A stretch of 64,000 nt of DNA from Agriterribacter humi (GTDB taxonomy: Bacteria; Bacteroidota; Bacteroidia; Chitinophagales; Chitinophagaceae), in the NCBI RefSeq assembly GCF_009192765.1, contig NZ_VOHQ01000010.1, positions 1 through 64,000 of the forward strand. Reading direction: 5' to 3'. Shown piece after piece: positions 45,820 through 54,085 of this stretch (within the stretch, counting starts at the first letter, position 1; every line of letters starts with the position of its first letter). Under the pieces are notes generated by a model that was not told where the DNA came from, searched no databases, and was given only the letters and a program-made list of their open reading frames with translations. The translations under genes and the position numbers were made by a program.

Positions 45820-45963
45820 AGAGTGGTAAGTAGTGAGTAGTAAGTGGTGAGAGGTGAGAGGTGGAAGAAAAAAAGATTCTTTGTTCTAATTAAAATATAA
45901 TTAATTAACGAATTCAGTTCCCAAAGGGGTTATTAAACAAAATAAGAAATACAGCAATATATC

Positions 45964-46725
45964 ATGTTAAGCATAAAAAATCTACAGGCGAAGGTTGAGG
46001 ATAAACAGATTTTAAAAGGGATTAACCTGCAGGTAAATGCGGGTGAAGTGCATGCGATTATGGGACCAAATGGTTCAGGCAAAAGTTCTCTTGCCTCCGT
46101 GCTAACCGGTAGAGAAAATTTTGAAGTTACGGGTGGAGAAGTACTGTTTGATGGCAAAGACCTGCTGGAATTTTCTCCGGAAGACAGGGCCCGGGAGGGC
46201 TTGTTCCTTGCTTTTCAATACCCGATCGAGATACCGGGCGTTTCCAATATTAACTTTTTACGAACCGCTTTAAATGAAATAAGGGCTTATCATAACGAGC
46301 CGCCTTTAGAAGCGAAAGAGTTTCTCCGGTTAACAAGGGAAAAGCAGAAACTGGTGGAATTTGACGCCAAGCTCACCAACCGCTCTTTAAATGAAGGTTT
46401 TTCCGGCGGCGAAAAAAAGCGGAATGAAATATTCCAGTTGGCCATGCTCAATCCTAAATTGTCCATCCTTGATGAAACGGATTCCGGACTGGATATTGAT
46501 GCTTTGCGCATTGTATCCAACGGCGTAAATAAATTGCGCTCCGAAAAGAATGCTTTTATTGTAATTACGCACTACCAGCGTTTATTAGAATATATTGTTC
46601 CCGATTTTGTGCACGTATTATACGATGGCAGGATTGTTAAATCGGGTACCAAAGAATTAGCGCTGGAACTGGAAGAAAAAGGCTACGACTGGATTAAAGA
46701 ACCCGTTACCACGGCATCGGTTTGA
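45964..46725 (+). CDS. sufC: Fe-S assembly ATPase SufC
   Basis: A 253 aa ABC-type ATPase of SufBCD. Walker A GPNGSGKSSL at about 37-46, the SufC-specific GLFLAFQYPIEIPGV, ABC signature FSGGEKKRNEI and Walker B LSILDETDSGLDIDAL. Length normal; no membrane segment, as expected. It precedes sufD by 19 bp. Confidence 0.97.
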   Translation: MLSIKNLQAKVEDKQILKGINLQVNAGEVHAIMGPNGSGKSSLASVLTGRENFEVTGGEVLFDGKDLLEFSPEDRAREGLFLAFQYPIEIPGVSNINFLRTALNEIRAYHNEPPLEAKEFLRLTREKQKLVEFDAKLTNRSLNEGFSGGEKKRNEIFQLAMLNPKLSILDETDSGLDIDALRIVSNGVNKLRSEKNAFIVITHYQRLLEYIVPDFVHVLYDGRIVKSGTKELALELEEKGYDWIKEPVTTASV

Positions 46726-46744
46726 TGAATAACGCAACTTCGAA

Positions 46745-48037
46745 ATGATTACTACTACATCACTATACGACCAGTTTATTACTTTATACAGGGAAAAAGA
46801 AACAACGCAGGATAATGATTGGTTAAAAGATTTACGTGAAACCGCGTTTGAAGCATTTTCCGGTAAAGGCTTTCCTACAACTAAGCTCGAAGATTGGCGG
46901 TTTACCAATGTGTCTCCTTTTTTAAAGGAAGATTTTCGCCTTCAGCCCGGTGCAGCCTCTTTACACGGGCTGCACAATGCGGCGCATATACCTTTGCTGG
47001 ATGCTTATGAAGTGGTTTTAAAAAATGGAATGCTGAATGAAGATGTAAGGATTCCGGGTGTAAAAATCTCACCCCTTCGCACTGCATTGAAAAACGAAAA
47101 CCTTCAGTCTTATTTTGGCAGGTATATAAATACCGAAAAGCATTCCTTCGCGGCATTAAATACAGCTTTATTTGAAAATGGTATAGTTATAGAAGCAGAT
47201 AAAAATATTATTTGCGATAAGCCCGTTCATATCACTCATGTATACAATGCGGAAGAAGCCGTTTTTATTCAGCCAAGAATTTTGATCATCGCTCATAAGA
47301 GCAGCAAGATCCAGATCGTTGAATCGGTAGTAGTGATTGGTGATAAGCCTTTATTTATAAACAATGTAACGGAATGCTATGTTGCGGAAAATGCCCAGGT
47401 AGATCAATACAACCTGCAAATTGCCCCCTCTAATACACATCTTGTTAATTTTAACCAGACTGTGCAGCAAAGCAACAGCCTGTTTAATAATTACACCTAT
47501 AGCCTGCCCGATGCAGTATTTGTGCGCAACAATCTTCATCTTGATCTGAACGGCACCAATACAGAAAGTCATTTGTATGGATTGTACCTCGCAGGTGGTA
47601 ACCAGTTAACAGACAATCACACGGTAGTGAACCATTTGTTTCCCAACTGCCTCAGTAATGAATTGTATAAAGGGGTGTTGTTAGACAATGCAAGGGCGGT
47701 CTTCAGCGGCAGAATTTACGTTCATCAGGATGCTCAAAAAACAAATGCTTTTCAGCAGAATAATAATATACTGCTGAGCAATAAAGCGGTGGTGGATTCA
47801 AAACCGCAATTAGAAATTTTTGCGGATGATGTAAAATGCAGTCATGGCTCTACTGTGGGCAGCCTCAACAAAGAAGCGTTATTTTATTTACAGTCGAGGG
47901 GCATTGGTGAAACTGCTGCAAGAAATTTGCTGGTGAGGGCATTTGCGTTTGATGTTACCAATAAAATTCAGATCCCTGCCGTGAGAGAATATGTTGAAAA
48001 ACTGATCACCCGTAAAATGGCAGAAGCGTATGACTAA
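46745..48037 (+). CDS. sufD: Fe-S assembly protein SufD
   Basis: A 430 aa SufB paralogue in SufBCD. N-terminal helical part (GFPTTKLEDWRFTNVSPFLK), then the beta-helix core and the C-terminal SufB/D motif KCSHGSTVGSLNKEALFYLQSRGIG. Overlaps sufS by 8 bp (start of sufS inside the last codons), showing translational coupling. Confidence 0.96.
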   Translation: MITTTSLYDQFITLYREKETTQDNDWLKDLRETAFEAFSGKGFPTTKLEDWRFTNVSPFLKEDFRLQPGAASLHGLHNAAHIPLLDAYEVVLKNGMLNEDVRIPGVKISPLRTALKNENLQSYFGRYINTEKHSFAALNTALFENGIVIEADKNIICDKPVHITHVYNAEEAVFIQPRILIIAHKSSKIQIVESVVVIGDKPLFINNVTECYVAENAQVDQYNLQIAPSNTHLVNFNQTVQQSNSLFNNYTYSLPDAVFVRNNLHLDLNGTNTESHLYGLYLAGGNQLTDNHTVVNHLFPNCLSNELYKGVLLDNARAVFSGRIYVHQDAQKTNAFQQNNNILLSNKAVVDSKPQLEIFADDVKCSHGSTVGSLNKEALFYLQSRGIGETAARNLLVRAFAFDVTNKIQIPAVREYVEKLITRKMAEAYD

Positions 48038-49277
48038 CAGTGAGCCGATAACAGACAGTGTACTGGATATTGAAAAGATCAGGAAAGATTTTCCAATACT
48101 GCAAACAAAGGTTTACGGCAAACCATTAATATATTTAGACAATGCGGCTACCACGCAAAAACCACGCACTGTTCTGCAATCGCTTGAAACCTATTATACC
48201 CAATACAACAGCAATGTGCACCGCGGTGTTCACTTCTTAAGCCAGCAGGCTACTGAAGCCTATGAAGAAGCGCGAAAAAAAATAGCGGCTTATATCAATG
48301 CACGTTTTGATCACGAAATTATTTTTACAAAAGGTACTACCAATGGCATTAACCTGGTCGCTTCTTCTTTTGGAAAGAAATTTTTGAAAGCGGGGGATGA
48401 AGTGCTGATCTCTGCCATGGAGCATCATTCCAATATCGTTCCCTGGCAATTGATCTGCGAAGAAAAGGGAGCCACCTTAAAAGTGATCCCTATTAATGAG
48501 CAGGGCGAATTAAAAATGGATGCTTTTGATGAGTTGCTGAACAGTAAGGTAAAAATAGTAGCCGTTACCTATGTTTCTAACAGCTTGGGTACGGTAAATC
48601 CTGTATTTGAAATGATACAGAAAGCGCATGCGCTGAACATACCCGTGCTTATAGACGGGGCGCAGGCCATCCAGCATATCCCAATAGATATACAGCAATT
48701 GGATGCTGACTTTTTCGCTTTTTCGGGACATAAAATTTACGGACCAACCGGGGTAGGCGTTTTATACGGAAAAGAAAAATGGCTCAATGAAATGCCTCCT
48801 TATGAAGGTGGTGGCGACATGATCAAAAATGTAACTTTCGCTAAAACCACTTATAACGAACTGCCTTTTAAATTTGAAGCGGGCACACCCGATATTTCGG
48901 GCGGCATTGCATTAGGCGCTGCAATAGATTATGTTCAGCAAATAGGTGCCGCCACCATTCAGCAGGCCGAAGAAGAAGTAGTAGCCTATGCCTTCGACCG
49001 GCTTTCTGCAATATCTTCCCTGCGCTTTATTGGAGATGCCAAGCACCGTTCAGGCGCCATTTCTTTCTTGGTGGGCAATATACATCCCTTCGACCTGGGT
49101 GAAATATTAGACAAGCAGTCTATCGCAGTACGAACTGGGCACCATTGCACGCAACCGCTCATGGATTTCTTCCATATTCCGGGCACAGTAAGAGCTTCGT
49201 TTGCATTTTATAATACAAAGGCCGAGGTGGATGAGCTGGTGAAGGGCATTGAAAAGGCCAAACGCATGCTGGAATAA
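48030..49277 (+). CDS. sufS: Cysteine desulfurase SufS
   Basis: A 415 aa group II PLP-dependent desulfurase delivering sulfur from cysteine. PLP-binding Lys lies in FAFSGHKIYGPTGVGVLYG, the active-site Cys in RTGHHCTQPLMDF near residue 372. The N-terminal substrate region YLDNAATTQKP is intact. Partner of the SufE encoded next. Length is normal. Confidence 0.97.
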   Translation: MTNSEPITDSVLDIEKIRKDFPILQTKVYGKPLIYLDNAATTQKPRTVLQSLETYYTQYNSNVHRGVHFLSQQATEAYEEARKKIAAYINARFDHEIIFTKGTTNGINLVASSFGKKFLKAGDEVLISAMEHHSNIVPWQLICEEKGATLKVIPINEQGELKMDAFDELLNSKVKIVAVTYVSNSLGTVNPVFEMIQKAHALNIPVLIDGAQAIQHIPIDIQQLDADFFAFSGHKIYGPTGVGVLYGKEKWLNEMPPYEGGGDMIKNVTFAKTTYNELPFKFEAGTPDISGGIALGAAIDYVQQIGAATIQQAEEEVVAYAFDRLSAISSLRFIGDAKHRSGAISFLVGNIHPFDLGEILDKQSIAVRTGHHCTQPLMDFFHIPGTVRASFAFYNTKAEVDELVKGIEKAKRMLE

Positions 49278-49346
49278 TTGCTATCTTTTTCTCTCCGCTA
49301 AAATCACTTGAAAGTTCGGAACTTTGCAGTAAGGAGCAAATGTACA

Positions 49347-49769
49347 ATGACTATAAAAGAACAACAGGATACGATTATAGAAGAATTCAGTTTTTTTACA
49401 GACTGGACGGAAAAATATGAATACATTATTCAGTTGGGCAAAGACCTGCCATTGATTGATGAACAGTATAAGAAAGAAGAAAATCTTATCAAGGGCTGCC
49501 AGAGTAAAGTATGGCTGCATGCCGAACACAGGGATGGAAAAATATTTTTTACTGCGGATAGCGATGCAATAATCACCAAAGGGTTGGTAAGCATGGTAGT
49601 GCGGGTATTATCGGGGCAATCGCCGGCAGCTATTGCTGATGCTGAAATATATTTTGTTGACGCCATTGGTTTAAAAAGCCATTTATCGCTTACCCGTTCC
49701 AACGGGCTGCTGTCTATGCTGAAGCAGATGAAGATGTATGGAGTGGCGTTGAAGGCGAGAGGGATTTGA
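49347..49769 (+). CDS. sufE: Sulfur acceptor SufE
   Basis: A 140 aa SufE enhancing SufS activity by accepting persulfide. Conserved Cys in NLIKGCQSKVWL, SGQSPAAIADAE and GLKSHLSLTRSNGLLSML. The frame opens at 49308 with TTG; the ATG at 49347 gives the normal start and is used. The 95-bp gap to the DUF59 gene is an AT-rich imperfect inverted repeat. Confidence 0.94.
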   Translation: MTIKEQQDTIIEEFSFFTDWTEKYEYIIQLGKDLPLIDEQYKKEENLIKGCQSKVWLHAEHRDGKIFFTADSDAIITKGLVSMVVRVLSGQSPAAIADAEIYFVDAIGLKSHLSLTRSNGLLSMLKQMKMYGVALKARGI

Positions 49770-49862
49770 AATTTAAGATTTCCGATCTAAGCATATCCTG
49801 CATTAATAAAAAGATAAGGAGTTGAAGCATATCAAATCTCAAATTTTAAATTTCAAATTCAA
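49767..49862. repeat. Imperfect AT-rich inverted repeat between sufE and the DUF59 gene
   Basis: The left arm, GATTTGAAATTTAAGATTT, and the right arm, AAATCTCAAATTTTAAATTT followed by CAAATTC, are reverse complements with a few differences, about 45 bp apart. The stretch fills the whole gap. Fragments of the same word occur at 5725-5755, 29093-29118 and 55306-55380. Confidence 0.55.
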
Positions 49863-49864
49863 TC

Positions 49865-50164
49865 ATGCTCTACGATAAAATAGAAGAAGTTTTAAGAACG
49901 GTATATGATCCCGAGATCCCTGTGAACATCATGGACCTGGGACTGGTATATGAGCTGCAGGCTGATGAAAATGGTAAAGTAAAAATCATTATGACCCTTA
50001 CTGCACCCGGCTGCCCCGTTGCAGGCGATATTGTGGCAGAAGTACAGCAAAAAACAGAAGCCATTGAAGGCGTAACCGATGTGTATGTGCACCTTACTTT
50101 TGACCCGCCATGGAACAGGGAAATGATGACAGAAGAGGCCAAGCTGGAACTGGGATTTTTGTAG
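49865..50164 (+). CDS. DUF59/MIP18-family Fe-S assembly protein (SufT-like)
   Basis: A 99 aa member of the DUF59 family: VYDPEIPVNIMDLGLVYEL and MTLTAPGCPVAGDI hold the conserved Asp-Pro-Glu and Cys, with FDPPW near the end. Such proteins help mature Fe-S proteins and often close suf operons in Bacteroidota. Orthology to SufT is likely but not exact. Last gene of the operon. Confidence 0.9.
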   Translation: MLYDKIEEVLRTVYDPEIPVNIMDLGLVYELQADENGKVKIIMTLTAPGCPVAGDIVAEVQQKTEAIEGVTDVYVHLTFDPPWNREMMTEEAKLELGFL

Positions 50165-50495
50165 TGAGTAGTGAGTTGACCTGGCAGTTTCGACGCGCAT
50201 TTTTTCTTGCTTCCGAATAATTCGTTTTTATTTCCGGGATATAATCCCGGAAGAAAACACAACAGTTACAAAGAGTCTGCTTCATACAGTAACGCTTCCC
50301 CGATGATCATAGATTTCGCATATCCTCCTCCATACGGGGTATTTTTTCCACGGATTGAATATCGTTTGTTAAGAATAGATTAGGTGTACGCTTGTGCATT
50401 CATAAGCGGGATTGTAATTCATTCATTTCATCTCTGGCACTTTTTTGGTATAACCATTAGCATAAAAAACTGATTTATAATTAAACAGAACTTAT
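50165..50495. other. Intergenic region with one strong hairpin
   Basis: Starts with a GTAGTGAGTAGTGAG word repeat after the stop codon. It holds the perfect 9-bp hairpin TTCCGGGAT-ATA-ATCCCGGAA at 50232-50252, possibly the suf operon terminator (only a short A/T tail follows) or a REP-like palindrome. The remainder is AT-rich leader sequence for the next gene; no RNA gene was recognised. Confidence 0.55.
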
Positions 50496-50984
50496 ATGAA
50501 AAAGATATTTTTTTTCGTTGCTATTGCCGTTGCTGTCGTTGCCTGCAATAACAATTCCGGGGATGCAGCAATGAGCGGCGATGATACGGCTACACTGCAA
50601 ACGCCGCCGGCAGATCATACGCATATAGATATGGATGCCACCGCAACGTACCAGGCCGAAGAAGGTGATGTGAGGTGGCAGAACGAAAAATTACTCGCTT
50701 ATAAAAACGGAACCTGGGTAGAAGCTGAAAAAAATATTACGCTGGATGATGGTACAGTAATTACAGTAAAAGGTGATGCCAGGAAAGAGGGTAAGACCAT
50801 CACGCTTAAAGAAGGGGAATCTGTAAAAAAGACCGGCCGTTTTTTTGATAAAGCAGGAAAGGCTGTTTCCAACGCATGGGATGCTACGAAGGAAGCTGTA
50901 AAAGATGCAGGGGAAGCTGTGAAAGAAGGTGCGAATAAAGCTGGGAAAAAAGCCAAAGAACTGGTTGACTCCGTTAAAAATTAA
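50496..50984 (+). CDS. Lipoprotein with DUF6799-like segment and amphipathic helical tail
   Basis: A 162 aa protein. Lipoprotein signal with Cys17 (AVAVVAC). Middle part (about 60-105: QNEKLLAYKNGTWVEAEKNI, GTVITVKGDARKEGKTITLKEGE) resembles DUF6799 repeats seen in Bacteroidota. The C-terminal 50 residues are Lys/Glu/Ala-rich with an 11-residue-like rhythm (AWDATKEAVKDAGEAVKEGAN), a surface amphipathic helix of the LEA/apolipoprotein kind. Function unknown; envelope or stress role is a guess. Confidence 0.7.
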   Translation: MKKIFFFVAIAVAVVACNNNSGDAAMSGDDTATLQTPPADHTHIDMDATATYQAEEGDVRWQNEKLLAYKNGTWVEAEKNITLDDGTVITVKGDARKEGKTITLKEGESVKKTGRFFDKAGKAVSNAWDATKEAVKDAGEAVKEGANKAGKKAKELVDSVKN

Positions 50985-51293
50985 TTTTCCCGTCATTACA
51001 TATTACCGCCAATTGATCGAAAGGTAGAATTTATGTTTCACGTTATGCGCGGCGACTTCGCCGCTCATTTTTTTATTATCGCCTCCCGGCGATTGAAGTA
51101 TTTAACTTTTGTTTTTGGGGATGCAGTCCTGGAAGCACATAGCAGGTATTTTGCAGATGCTGCGGTAAAATGAACCGGAATTTATTACTAAAATATAATA
51201 ATAGCCCATATGTTGCGTTGAAACAAAACGGGTACCTCATTTAATTGCCCTAACACTGCACATTACACAATTTGCACAACCCTCATCTATATT
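50985..51293. other. Intergenic region with two hairpins
   Basis: Holds a GC-rich stem at 51049-51064 (GCGGCG-ACTT-CGCCGC) followed by TCATTTTTTTA, which could end the lipoprotein transcript, and a second, ATCGCC-TCCC-GGCGAT at 51078-51093, without a U-tract. The rest is AT-rich leader for the next gene. Confidence 0.5.
51049..51073 (+). terminator. Probable terminator of the lipoprotein gene
   Basis: A 6-bp GC stem with tetraloop followed by a T-rich run (ATTTTTTTA), 64 bp after the lipoprotein stop codon. A second hairpin lies just after. Confidence 0.55.
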
Positions 51294-52892
51294 ATGAAAA
51301 AAATTTTCCTCATCATCGCCTGTATATCAGCCACTATTGTTTTCGGACAAAGTAAAAAATTTCAGTTTAAAACAGGTACTGAATATGGTTTACCCAAAAA
51401 AGCAGAAGATCTTTCTTTTTTTGGAAACGACAAGGACGGGATTGTAAATCTCTCTTTAAAAAAAGAAGCGCTTTATATTACACGCTTCAATCCCAAAAAC
51501 CTGGCACAAACCGGTGAAAAGGTAATTGCGCTATCTGATGCTACCAAAAACATGAACAGTGAAATAGTTGCAGATTTTAACAACAATTATTTTTGGCTGA
51601 GAAGCGACTGGGATAAGAATACTCAAAAAGAAATATTATATGCCACTTCAATAGATGTAAAAAATGGCAGGATAAGCGATCTCAACCAGAAAATAATTGA
51701 AACACCCAAATTGGCCGGCGATGCCGTGATGACTGGTTTATACAGGTATAAGAAAGTAAATAAATTCGATTTCAATTTTGATGCGGATCATACTAAATTA
51801 TTGGTAAGCTACAGGATTGCACCTGAATCAAAAAAAGATAAAAACAGCTTTGACAAAATAGGTATTCATGTTTTTGATGAAACACTTCATAAAATATGGG
51901 GGAACGAATTTATCATGCCTTATACGGAGGCAAGAATGGACAATGCGGACTTTTCTATTGATTCAAAAGGAAACGCCTACCTGCTGGCGAAAGTATATGA
52001 CTCCGATGCAAGAAAGGAAACAGACAAAGCCACAGGCAATCCGGCATATCACTTAGAAGTATTTAAGTTCACTAAAGATAATAAGCAGGTTATACATGCA
52101 ACTGTTTCTATTGATGCGTATTTTATCCGGGAATCAACGCTTATTGAAAACGCACTGCATGATATGATCATAGCCTGCACATACAGCAAAAACGCGAAAA
52201 ACAAAGGAACGGAAGGTATTTTTCTGGGCATACTCAATACAGAAGGAAAAGTTGACGGCTACATGAAAGGCCATTATAAATTTCCCGTGTCGGAACTGGA
52301 AAAATTTGAATCGGCCCGCAAACGCAGAAAAATGGAAAAAAAGGATGATTATGAGATCCCAAACTTAACGGTAAGAGATGTGGCGGTTGAAAAGGACGGC
52401 AGTGTGTTTTTAGCTTGTGAGGAATATTACATTCTGCAAAAATCCAGGATGGATGGAAACGGCCGTTTTACCTATTATACTACCTTTCACTATGAAGATA
52501 TACTGGCCACCAAAATAGATGCTTCCGGAAATTTTCAATGGATAAAGAAAATACCCAAACGGCAGGAAGGCAGCAGAGGTAGGGGAACGATGGGTTTTAA
52601 ACTGATCAGCGATGCTACAGGATATTATTTTTTATACCTTGATAATTTAAAGAATTTGCATCTTGAGGAAGATGACACGCCGGCTAAACATGTTGATGGA
52701 CTGGGCGGACAGGTGTTTGTAAGCAAGGTGGATCATAACGGAAACATATCCAAAGAACTGGTGTTTAACACGAGGGAAGAAGATATTATGATCTTCCCTT
52801 CCGAGTTCACTAAAATCAATGGCAAGCAATTTATTGGCAGGGCAAAGCTTAAGAAAACACTTTTTAAACCGCTGCTTATTACGGTTAATTAG
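51294..52892 (+). CDS. Secreted protein of unknown function (532 aa)
   Basis: A 532 aa exported protein with a signal peptide (about 1-19, ends VFGQ). The mature part is beta-strand-rich with several blade-like repeats (SIDSKGNAYLLAKVYD, VEKDGSVFLACEEYYI, KIDASGNFQWIKKIP), suggesting a propeller-type fold. No catalytic motif, lipobox or type IX C-terminal signal was seen. Not recognised as a named family. Its neighbours (lipoprotein, TonB-like protein) are also envelope proteins. Confidence 0.65.
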   Translation: MKKIFLIIACISATIVFGQSKKFQFKTGTEYGLPKKAEDLSFFGNDKDGIVNLSLKKEALYITRFNPKNLAQTGEKVIALSDATKNMNSEIVADFNNNYFWLRSDWDKNTQKEILYATSIDVKNGRISDLNQKIIETPKLAGDAVMTGLYRYKKVNKFDFNFDADHTKLLVSYRIAPESKKDKNSFDKIGIHVFDETLHKIWGNEFIMPYTEARMDNADFSIDSKGNAYLLAKVYDSDARKETDKATGNPAYHLEVFKFTKDNKQVIHATVSIDAYFIRESTLIENALHDMIIACTYSKNAKNKGTEGIFLGILNTEGKVDGYMKGHYKFPVSELEKFESARKRRKMEKKDDYEIPNLTVRDVAVEKDGSVFLACEEYYILQKSRMDGNGRFTYYTTFHYEDILATKIDASGNFQWIKKIPKRQEGSRGRGTMGFKLISDATGYYFLYLDNLKNLHLEEDDTPAKHVDGLGGQVFVSKVDHNGNISKELVFNTREEDIMIFPSEFTKINGKQFIGRAKLKKTLFKPLLITVN

Positions 52893-53231
52893 TTATTGTT
52901 TCCTGACTCAGAGCTTTTGCACAAATCTTAAGAGAGGTTTCTTTCTCCGCGGTGTCTCCCCACGAGGCCTGTGCTTTTGACGGGGACGCTGCTGTATGTT
53001 ATTATTACCACCTCGGTGTCAAATCAATATCCTGTAACAGCATATAATCTGTTACTTCAGAAATACACGATTTAATGTTTATTTAATCACCCATCGCCAT
53101 CCGTAATATTCCCGCAGCATCGTCTGCCTCCCAATGGCTTTGCACGACAGACACTGCGGAGAATCAAATATAAAGCTATTACTTTCCGAAGGCTATCAAC
53201 AGTCTCAGTACTTAGCCGGCAACAGGAATCG
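52893..53231. other. Intergenic region holding repeat copy 1
   Basis: Apart from about 50 bp after the preceding stop codon and about 70 bp before the TonB-like gene, the region is the 221-bp inverted-repeat element described separately. No gene is supported. Confidence 0.6.
52943..53163. repeat. MITE-like element, copy 1 (221 bp)
   Basis: Terminal inverted repeats TTCTCCGCGGTGTCTC (left) and reverse complement of AGACACTGCGGAGAA (right) share TTCTCCGCrGTGTCT with one difference. It matches copy 2 at 53838-54054 over the whole length (same blocks TCAATATCCTG, GTTTATTTAATCA, CCATCCGTAATATTCCCGCA, GACAGACACTGCGGAGAATC). The orientation is the same. On the minus strand the right half carries a remnant reading frame ending REYYGWRWVIK and stop, interrupted by an indel. 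Confidence 0.75.
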
Positions 53232-53711
53232 TTAAAAATCAAATCTCATAATTCTCCATTTGTCAACCGAAACTTTAAGCTGCACCTGTTGAGTTGATGG
53301 TATAGGTTTTCCATTGATCTTTTTCGGAGTCCATTCAGGACCTTCTTTCAAATATTTGGTTATCAGATTGGCAATGTAGGGGATGTTATCTTCAATGAGA
53401 ACAAAGTCTTTTAAATTGCCGGTTTCATCTACCGTAAACTGAACGTTTACAGTACCCTGCCTATTCTGGATGGAGTCCTTATAAAACTTGTCTGCATTAA
53501 TCAGGCGACTTAGATAGTTTGCCCGTTCCCGCTCCCCGCCAGGGAATGAAGCGTTTACCGTATCCCGTCTCTCCGCGTTAACAAGTTGGGAAACGGAAAA
53601 CTTATTTTTTTCGGCTTTTGCGGCAAACGCAATTACCAGTAACACGGCAAGCGGTAATAACAGTCTAACGCCTTGCAAATGCGAATCGTTCTTTTTCTGA
53701 TGAGTAATCAT
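53232..53711 (-). CDS. TonB C-terminal-like (energy-transducer) protein
   Basis: A 159 aa protein. One N-terminal membrane segment (about 17-34, LLLPLAVLLVIAFAAKA) precedes a TonB C-terminal-like domain at about 85-155 (VNVQFTVDETGNLKDFVL, WTPKKINGKPIPSTQQVQLKVSV). It is shorter than true TonB and has no proline-rich linker, so it may be a TonB paralogue or a signalling relative. It lies between the two copies of the repeat element. Confidence 0.75.
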   Translation of the reverse strand: MITHQKKNDSHLQGVRLLLPLAVLLVIAFAAKAEKNKFSVSQLVNAERRDTVNASFPGGERERANYLSRLINADKFYKDSIQNRQGTVNVQFTVDETGNLKDFVLIEDNIPYIANLITKYLKEGPEWTPKKINGKPIPSTQQVQLKVSVDKWRIMRFDF

Positions 53712-54085
53712 GGCTAATCTTCTTTTTTTAGATGATGCAAAAAAATGACTAACAATATAATTAAACTGGTTGTTGAAAGCAGTTGTTAACAGTAGAAGGG
53801 GAAAGTTCTTCCGTTTGCCCGTTTTTCACCGCTTTCTTTCTCCGCACTGTCTCCCCACAGGACTTTGTACGTTTGCCGGGGACGGTGCAATGCGCTATTA
53901 TTACCCTCTTTGTCAAAATCAATATCCTGCAACAGCAATGCTGTTGCTTCCTAAATATACGATTTTATGTTTATTTAATCATCCGCCGCCATCCGTAATA
54001 TTCCCGCACGTTGTCTGCTTCCCACTGGCTTTGCGTGACAGACACTGCGGAGAATCAAGCTGTTTAGTTTCATGCCATAATGTTT
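53712..54085. other. Intergenic region holding repeat copy 2
   Basis: About 120 bp of AT-rich sequence (leader of the TonB-like gene), then repeat copy 2, then about 30 bp before the stop codon of the TIR gene. No gene is supported. Confidence 0.6.
53838..54054. repeat. MITE-like element, copy 2 (217 bp)
   Basis: Same structure as copy 1: left end TTCTCCGCACTGTCTC, right end AGACACTGCGGAGAA, orientation the same. On the minus strand an uninterrupted frame across the right half reads SVTQSQWEADNVREYYGWRR followed by MIK and stop; copy 1 has the same frame broken by an indel. No start codon belongs to it, so it is at most a C-terminal fragment. Confidence 0.75.
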
